64,000 bases of DNA from an uncultured Chlorobiaceae bacterium (GTDB taxonomy: Bacteria; Bacteroidota; Chlorobiia; Chlorobiales; Chlorobiaceae), in assembly GCA_903994365.1 (NCBI GenBank), contig CAJEXL010000003.1, positions 74,738-138,737 of the forward strand, read 5' to 3'. A model generated the notes under the pieces. The model saw only the letters and a list, made by a program, of their open reading frames with translations. It did no database searches and was not told where the DNA came from. Every line of letters starts with the position of its first letter. Within the stretch, counting starts at the first letter, position 1. Shown one piece after another: positions 57,288-64,000 of the stretch. The position numbers and the translations under genes are program-made.

Positions 57288-59156
57288 TCAGTGTTCGGAA
57301 GAGTAGTTTTCAGGTGCCAACGACCATTGCGCTGGTGACTTCCAGAGCGTCGAAAGCATCAATTCACGAATATGGGGAAACTCTTTGGGGAGCCTGTCAT
57401 AAATCATCTCAAAAAGCTCCTCATGTGAAAGCAGTTCATTCTTCCAGGCTTCACGATCGACCATCATCAGCTTGGTGAACTTCTCGGCTGTCATCTCCTC
57501 AAGACCTGTCCAGTCAAGCATCTCGTATTTCGGCATCCAGCCAAGCGGACTCTCTACAGCCCCGGCATTGCCATGAACACGATCAACAATCCACTTCAAC
57601 ACCCTCATATTTTCACCGAAACCTGGCCAGAGGAACTTGCCGTTCTCATCCTTGCGGAACCAGTTGACACCAAAAATTCTTGGCAGTTCAGGCAGTGTAC
57701 GACCAACATTAAGCCAGTGCGTGAAATAATCACCCATGTGATAACCACAGAAAGGAATCATGGCAAAAGGATCGCGACGAACATCGCCAACCTTTCCTGC
57801 TGCAGCAGCGGTCTTTTCAGAACCCATTGTTGCTGCAAGATAAACTCCGGAATTCCAGTTTGCAGACTGGTAAACAAGCGGAACGGTATCTCCACGACGA
57901 CCACCAAAAATGAAGGCGCTGATCTGCACACCTTTAGGATCTTCCCATGCAGGATCAAGCGAAGGGCACTGACTTGCCGGAGAGGTGAAACGGGCATTCG
58001 GATGGGAAGAGAGTCTGCCACAGTCAGGAGTCCATGCATGACCCTGCCAATCAATAAGATGATCAGGTGCCTCGTCCGTCATACCTTCCCACCATACATC
58101 ACCATCTGGCGTCATTGCCACGTTGGTAAAAATACAGTTTTTTCCAAGGGTGGCCATCGCATTAGGATTGGATTTATCTGATGTTCCAGGTGCAACACCA
58201 AAAAATCCATACTCCGGGTTAATCGCATAAAGACGACCATCCTCACCCTGCTTGATCCAAGCGATATCATCACCAACGGTTGTCACCTTCCATCCATCAA
58301 ACGACTGCGGGGGAATAAGCATGGCAAAATTGGTCTTGCCACAGGCGCTTGGGAATGCTCCCCCGATATAAGTCTTCACTCCATCCGGCGACTCCACGCC
58401 AAGAATAAGCATGTGCTCGGCCAGCCACCCTTCATCACGAGCCATTGAGGAGGCGATACGCAAGGCAAAACACTTCTTGCCAAGCAGGGCGTTACCGCCA
58501 TAACCGCTGCCAAAAGAGATAATGGAGCGCTCTTCAGGAAAATGAACAATATACTTCGTGTCATTGCAAGGCCAGGCGACATCCTGCTCACCCGCCTGAA
58601 GCGGAGCACCAACCGAGTGCAGACAAGGAACAAATTCACCCGTATCACCAAGAAGATCCATAACCTTGCGCCCCATCCTCGTCATGATACGCATGTTGGT
58701 CACGACATAGGGAGAATCAGAAATTTCAACACCAATGTGCGCAATCGGTGAACCCAGTGGACCCATGCTGAATGGAATGACATACATGGTACGCCCCGTC
58801 ATACAACCACGGAACAACCCTTTAAGAGTCTCCTTCATCTCCTTGGGAGCAACCCAGTTGTTCGTTGGGCCTGCATCCTGACGCCTGATACTGCAGATAT
58901 AAGTTCTGTCCTCAACCCTTGCAACATCACTAGGGTCTGAGCGGCAAAGATAGCTGTTGGGACGCTTCTCTTCGGAGAGCTTGATAAAGGTACCGCTCTC
59001 CACCATCTGCTGACAAAGAATGTCATACTCCGCGACAGAACCGTCGCACCAATGCACAGCACTGGGATTGCAAAGCTCAGCCGTCTCCTGTACCCACTGG
59101 ATCAGCTTTTTATTGTTGACATAATCCGGAGGATTAATGTTTTGAAGTAACGTCAT
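57288..59156 (-). CDS. pckG: Phosphoenolpyruvate carboxykinase (GTP)
   Basis: A 622-residue enzyme that interconverts oxaloacetate and PEP using GTP. The P-loop is [26 protein letters not shown] provides the metal aspartate, and [16 protein letters not shown] is characteristic of the GTP class. The ATG at 59156 ([12 protein letters not shown]) is preferred; the frame runs 14 residues further to 59198. In green sulfur bacteria it would feed gluconeogenesis or anaplerosis from the reductive TCA cycle. Confidence 0.96.
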   Translation of the reverse strand: MTLLQNINPPDYVNNKKLIQWVQETAELCNPSAVHWCDGSVAEYDILCQQMVESGTFIKLSEEKRPNSYLCRSDPSDVARVEDRTYICSIRRQDAGPTNNWVAPKEMKETLKGLFRGCMTGRTMYVIPFSMGPLGSPIAHIGVEISDSPYVVTNMRIMTRMGRKVMDLLGDTGEFVPCLHSVGAPLQAGEQDVAWPCNDTKYIVHFPEERSIISFGSGYGGNALLGKKCFALRIASSMARDEGWLAEHMLILGVESPDGVKTYIGGAFPSACGKTNFAMLIPPQSFDGWKVTTVGDDIAWIKQGEDGRLYAINPEYGFFGVAPGTSDKSNPNAMATLGKNCIFTNVAMTPDGDVWWEGMTDEAPDHLIDWQGHAWTPDCGRLSSHPNARFTSPASQCPSLDPAWEDPKGVQISAFIFGGRRGDTVPLVYQSANWNSGVYLAATMGSEKTAAAAGKVGDVRRDPFAMIPFCGYHMGDYFTHWLNVGRTLPELPRIFGVNWFRKDENGKFLWPGFGENMRVLKWIVDRVHGNAGAVESPLGWMPKYEMLDWTGLEEMTAEKFTKLMMVDREAWKNELLSHEELFEMIYDRLPKEFPHIRELMLSTLWKSPAQWSLAPENYSSEH

Positions 59157-59290
59157 GGTAGTCGCATTGTTGTTGTTTGTAAAAAAAAACGCCCGCAATC
59201 AACACAGACTGCAGACGTGCGGGGAGAAAAGTTCATGTCCGAATTTAAACTGCCTTCGGACGAAAAAACATCAATCATAACATGAGTGCC

Positions 59291-59827
59291 TTATTTCGAA
59301 ACTACCGGTTGAGGAAGAAGCTCAGAAATTATCTTTTCAAACACCTCTTTGCTTCTGGCTCCAGTAATAACCTGGGTTACCTTGCCAGAAGAGTTAATAA
59401 CAAATGAGGTAGGAATAGCACTGACCCCCCCATCAACCAATGTATTAAAGGCACTAATAAGCTTCTCGTCAACCATGACCACTGGATAATTGATCTTGTT
59501 TTTCACAATAAATTGCCGCATTGAAGGGAGAGTTTCATTAACTGCGACTCCGATAAAGGTAAAGCCCCTGGCTCCATATTTACGTTGAAGAGCAACCATA
59601 TCAGGAATCTCAGCCCTGCATGGTGGACACCATGAGGCAAAAAAATTCACGATATAGGCTTTCCCAACCAGTTGAGACGATGCAACCTGCTTGCCATCAA
59701 GGGAGACTGATGAAAAAACGGGGGCAGATGGAGCTGAAACTGCCACACCCGCAGAAGAAATCAAGAGGAAGAGAGAGAGCGCACAGGCCCTAAAAAAATG
59801 AACGATCAGCTTGTTCATGCCATCCAT
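59291..59827 (-). CDS. TlpA/ResA-like periplasmic thioredoxin
   Basis: A ~178-residue precursor. A signal peptide (LIVHFFRACALSLFLLISSA, then VAVSAPS) is followed by a thioredoxin domain with WCPPC in FFASWCPPCRAEIP, a cis-proline in SAIPTSFVI, and the TlpA-type insertion. It probably reduces disulfides in exported proteins such as cytochromes c. ATG 59827 and 59818 are both possible starts. Confidence 0.88.
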   Translation of the reverse strand: MDGMNKLIVHFFRACALSLFLLISSAGVAVSAPSAPVFSSVSLDGKQVASSQLVGKAYIVNFFASWCPPCRAEIPDMVALQRKYGARGFTFIGVAVNETLPSMRQFIVKNKINYPVVMVDEKLISAFNTLVDGGVSAIPTSFVINSSGKVTQVITGARSKEVFEKIISELLPQPVVSK

Positions 59828-59979
59828 GTTTATCGAAAAGAAGAGATACTTTTTTGTCGCCTGTCGCAATATATCAATTCTTCTTTTTTTGCAAGGCTAA
59901 TAAATGACAAGCTATTTAGTCTTTGTGATTCTCTATCAAAAAAATTATATTTCGACTTGTTTTTTTCGCTTCTGCTTAA

Positions 59980-60052
59980 GCCACCTTAGCTCAGTTGGTA
60001 GAGCAACTGTTTCGTAAATAGTAGGTCGTGGGTTCAAGTCCCTCAGGTGGCT
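59980..60052 (+). tRNA. tRNA-Thr (anticodon CGU)
   Basis: A full cloverleaf can be folded: seven perfect acceptor pairs, D arm, anticodon stem with one G-U pair and loop TTCGTAA (anticodon CGT, codon ACG), and a T arm with one T-T mismatch at pair 50-64. CCA is not encoded. It lies between the TlpA gene (minus strand) and atpD. Confidence 0.93.
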
Positions 60053-60155
60053 CGTATCCGGAACAGTAGAAAGGCGAAATCCTGTGATGCGTCATTTCTG
60101 GTACGTTTAACAAGGCAAGTAAGCCTTGGATCATGAATGTTTGATTACATAATAA

Positions 60156-61565
<1,410 letters not shown>

Positions 61566-61580
61566 ACAGAAGCAATAACC

Positions 61581-61847
61581 ATGGCGAATTCCGAAAAAGG
61601 TTTCCAGATAGAGATCGTCACTCCCCAGAAACAACATTTTTCCGGGGAAGTTCTCAGTGTAACAGCTCCAGGCGAGTCAGGGCAATTTCAGATACTGAAA
61701 AACCATGCACCGCTGCTCTCTTCGCTCTTATCCGGAAAGGTGAAGCTTTCCTTGCCCGATCGCACTGAGCAATCTTTTTCTATCACTGACGGTTTTTTAG
61801 AAGTCAGCAGCAATAAAGCTATTCTGCTGACCGAAAGCATCTCCTGA
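61581..61847 (+). CDS. atpC: F1F0 ATP synthase subunit epsilon
   Basis: An 88-residue protein containing only the N-terminal beta-sandwich ([37 protein letters not shown] outlined) and [20 protein letters not shown]. The usual C-terminal helical hairpin of about 45 residues is absent, so inhibition by the extended epsilon helix is not expected. This short form is known from related organisms. Confidence 0.95.
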   Translation: MANSEKGFQIEIVTPQKQHFSGEVLSVTAPGESGQFQILKNHAPLLSSLLSGKVKLSLPDRTEQSFSITDGFLEVSSNKAILLTESIS

Positions 61848-61860
61848 TTTCAAACGACAT

Positions 61861-61898
61861 AAAAAACATCAGCATCCTTACCGGTGCTGATGTTTTTT
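61861..61898 (+). terminator. Terminator of atpDC abutting the ldcA start
   Basis: A perfect 14-bp stem AAAAAACATCAGCA / TGCTGATGTTTTTT with a ten-base loop. The next gene's ATG (61905) is only seven bases beyond, so its ribosome binding region is part of the hairpin. Confidence 0.9.
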
Positions 61899-61904
61899 GG
61901 TTTT

Positions 61905-62858
61905 ATGACAACCCTGACACCAAAAGCCCTGCGCAACGGAGATACCATCGGGCTTATCTCTCCCTCATCGCATTGCGCGTACCCTGACAAAATAGAGCAG
62001 GCAGTACTCTATCTCGAAAAAAATGGCTACCGTGTAAAACCATCTCGTCACCTCAACTGCATCGACCCCAATCCTCTTATTGCAGACAACCAGAAACTTC
62101 ATGATCTCCATGAGATGTTTGCTGACCCTGCCATCAATGCTATTATCTGCCTGAGAGGTGGAGCTGGAGCGACACGGTTGCTGAAAAAAATAGACTACTC
62201 CCTCATTGCAGCCAATCCTAAAATAGTGGTTGGCTATTCCGACATTACGGCACTCTCTCTCGCATTTTTTGCCCAAACCGGACTGATCAGCTTTTCAGGA
62301 CCAATGCTTGCTACTGAACTGTATGAACCAACCCCATATACCGAAGAGCATTTCTGGGGAATACTGACATCCCCCTCTTATGCACAGTCACTGCACAACC
62401 ACCCTGAGCACCCGGTAACCTGCATCAGAGCGGGATCAGCAGAAGGGAGAGTGATCGGCGGCAACCTCTCGGTACTTTCGTCGATCATCGGAACACCCTA
62501 CATGCCGTGGTTTAACGATTCACTACTCTTCATTGAAGAGATCAACGAACCTGCATACCGCATCGACAGAATGCTTTCGCACCTCGACAATGCCGCCCTG
62601 CTCGCATCGTGCAATGGAATACTCTTAGGGCAATTCAGCAATGTATCAGCGATAACAAAAGAGGAAGCTCTGCGGTTAGAAAATATCTTTACCCATTACA
62701 GCCTGCACGCCAGTATGGATGGCCCGGTCATGAGAGGGCTCTCATGCGGCCATATAAAGAATCTTATGACCATTCCAATTGGAGCCAGATTCAGAATGGA
62801 GATCTCTCCAAGCGGCCAATTTTCATTCGGTGCCGTTGCCCCTGTGGTCGAAAAGTAA
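61905..62858 (+). CDS. ldcA: LD-carboxypeptidase (S66 family, LdcA/MccF-like)
   Basis: A ~317-residue serine peptidase. The nucleophile is in VVGYSDITAL (about 107-116), preceded by LRGGAGATRLL. The catalytic Glu is in LLFIEEINEPAYRIDRML, and the His in CGHIKNLMTIPIGA. It removes D-alanine from tetrapeptide stems in peptidoglycan recycling. I start at ATG 61905; the frame can be read back to 61884, but that lies inside the terminator hairpin. Confidence 0.92.
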   Translation: MTTLTPKALRNGDTIGLISPSSHCAYPDKIEQAVLYLEKNGYRVKPSRHLNCIDPNPLIADNQKLHDLHEMFADPAINAIICLRGGAGATRLLKKIDYSLIAANPKIVVGYSDITALSLAFFAQTGLISFSGPMLATELYEPTPYTEEHFWGILTSPSYAQSLHNHPEHPVTCIRAGSAEGRVIGGNLSVLSSIIGTPYMPWFNDSLLFIEEINEPAYRIDRMLSHLDNAALLASCNGILLGQFSNVSAITKEEALRLENIFTHYSLHASMDGPVMRGLSCGHIKNLMTIPIGARFRMEISPSGQFSFGAVAPVVEK

Positions 62859-62942
62859 TGCCGAGGGTGACAGGAGGCAGCGTTGCATCTTGCAGGAACA
62901 AGGCTTATCTTTTATCTTTTAACTTCTTTGTCTTGATACGCA

Positions 62943-63260
62943 ATGAACTCCACTCCCGCGCAACAAAGGGCAACCGCCTTGCCTGTAATTGAGACAAAAA
63001 AGAGCGAACAGAACTGTGGGACAGAGCTGCTCGATGCCTACCGCGTTGTACTCTTTAATGATGAAGTACATACCTTCGACGACGTGATTAGCCAGATTAT
63101 GAAAGCCATTCGCTGCAGCCGACATCAAGCAGAAAAACATACATGGCAAGTCCACACACTAGGGCGAAGCATCGTTTATGCTGGCACCATGTTCCACTGC
63201 CTGCAAGTAAGCTCAATTCTTGAAGAGATCGCCCTCCGAACAGAGATTCAAACCGCTTAG
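62943..63260 (+). CDS. clpS: ATP-dependent Clp protease adaptor ClpS
   Basis: A 105-residue adaptor that delivers N-degron substrates to Clp[22 protein letters not shown] contains the N-degron pocket (Asn-Asp), and [19 protein letters not shown] the ClpA contact. N-terminal ~30 residues are unstructured, as usual. 84 bases after ldcA. Confidence 0.94.
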   Translation: MNSTPAQQRATALPVIETKKSEQNCGTELLDAYRVVLFNDEVHTFDDVISQIMKAIRCSRHQAEKHTWQVHTLGRSIVYAGTMFHCLQVSSILEEIALRTEIQTA

Positions 63261-63365
63261 ACAAAATGGAAAGCCCACCGCGCTCTAAAAATTCTCATCA
63301 ACCACCGCTGTAACTCAAGCCGACTCCTCCAGGTCATTCTGTACGACTTGAACAGGGGTGCCGCT

Positions 63366-63827
63366 CTATGGAATGCGCTCTGCATTAAGAAGAGTCGCCG
63401 GACCATTATGCTTCCCTAAAGGGAATGCAAAAGGATGTTGACCACCATGAACAACAATCTGGACAATCTTTCTGTGCTGAGAATCAATCCGTATCCTCAC
63501 AATACGATTGGATGGGACATAAGTCTTGAACGCATTATTCACCCTTGGAGTTGTTCCGGGAAGAACTCCGGCCGGGGTACCAAAAGTCTCCCCTTCAGGA
63601 AGCAACTGTACGACAATATACTTCGCGGTACCTCCAATGGTGAGATAGAGCAAATCACCACGTTGAAAGTTCTGCGGCACTTCAGGATTAAGCCAGCCAG
63701 CATCATATTCCTGCGATTCCCCATACACGCCATTGATTGGCGTAGCTTGACAAGTGAAAAAAGGAACCAACACCAGAGCGATAACAATGCCCACATACCC
63801 CAATTGCTTACCAACACCACACCTCAT
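63366..63827 (-). CDS. Secreted protein of unknown function
   Basis: A 153-residue precursor with signal peptide (VGIVIALVLVPFFTCQA, cleaved near CQATP). The mature part has repeated hydrophobic beta strands (LLYLTIGGTAKYIVVQLLPEG, IVQIVVHGG) and many Gly and Pro, but no domain I recognise. The ATG at 63827 is the only good start. The gene converges with clpS. Confidence 0.6.
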   Translation of the reverse strand: MRCGVGKQLGYVGIVIALVLVPFFTCQATPINGVYGESQEYDAGWLNPEVPQNFQRGDLLYLTIGGTAKYIVVQLLPEGETFGTPAGVLPGTTPRVNNAFKTYVPSNRIVRIRIDSQHRKIVQIVVHGGQHPFAFPLGKHNGPATLLNAERIP

Positions 63828-64000
63828 ATCTTCCTCCGTTTATATGTCACCAGCAAGATTAACAAGACCTGAAGTATTCATTTTCAACGAGCATACGCCA
63901 GATTCCTGATATACCGTTAGAACAAATTTTCGGATACATCAGTTCCCGAAATATATGATCTAACTATCGTATTTTTACCTCTCCGTGTTCCTCTTACGCC
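63828..64000. other. Right edge of window
   Basis: No gene is seen; likely the upstream region of the secreted-protein gene. Confidence 0.5.

Noticed and set aside
59980..60052. tRNA-Thr as an integration site
   Set aside because: No integrase gene and no repeated tRNA end were found nearby.
61884..61904. Upstream GTG start of ldcA
   Set aside because: It lies in the 3' arm of the atpDC terminator and adds residues not seen in the family.

Overview
The window reads as chromosomal DNA of a green sulfur bacterium (Chlorobiaceae, Chlorobium/Pelodictyon-like). This is an inference from gene content: a fused LpxC-FabZ lipid A/fatty acid enzyme, which is typical of Bacteroidota/Chlorobiota; an atpD-atpC pair standing apart from the rest of the ATP synthase genes; a GTP-dependent PEP carboxykinase; acetyl-CoA synthetase; and a leuS-acsA order. 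No photosynthesis gene lies in the window, so the genus is not proven.

Layout. (1) 0-7 kb: an unrecognised partial ORF, a Fic protein with an AbiEi-like N-terminal region, then a divergent AraC regulator facing a YqhD-type alcohol dehydrogenase, aldo-keto reductase, SDR and iron-sulfur-type flavoprotein. This looks like an aldehyde-detoxification operon resembling E. coli yqhC/yqhD/dkgA. (2) 7-17.5 kb: a defence and mobility scrapyard. It holds an AbiEi/AbiEii pair with a probable 1-nt frameshift, relics of a DUF1016 nuclease, of a type I restriction system and of an ORF6N protein, a ParDE-like pair, and an apparently intact PmeII-type restriction-modification pair. (3) 17-39 kb: core genes yjbQ, leuS, acsA, tspO, an inositol phosphatase, lpxC-fabZ, pgsA, ruvC, yebC, pheA and polA, then a sigma54 activator facing a TolC-USP-EmrA-EmrB efflux operon. 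(4) 39.5-53.3 kb: a type I restriction island with one full operon (hsdM-hsdS-M78 peptidase-DUF4411 PIN-hsdR) and several collapsed copies of the same locus, plus hipBA and a frameshifted AlbA_2 regulator. (5) 53.5-64 kb: a Rieske-flavodoxin fusion, an MFS exporter, an acetate transporter, dodecin, pckG, a TlpA thioredoxin, tRNA-Thr, atpD-atpC, an LD-carboxypeptidase, clpS and a secreted protein of unknown function.

Most notable observations. First, the 3' untranslated region of lpxC-fabZ carries a 108-nt inverted copy of an internal piece of its own lpxC coding sequence. It differs by one T and lies upstream of a bidirectional terminator, so the mRNA should contain its own perfect antisense. 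Second, the efflux operon has a textbook -24/-12 sigma54 promoter with two identical 10-bp upstream repeats 33 bp apart, beside a divergent sigma54 activator gene. Third, the type I island shows reciprocal collapse: one copy keeps hsdM but has lost most of AlbA_2, while the next keeps AlbA_2 but has reduced hsdM to its two ends. A shared 21-bp coding repeat and a conserved hsdM leader motif occur more than once.
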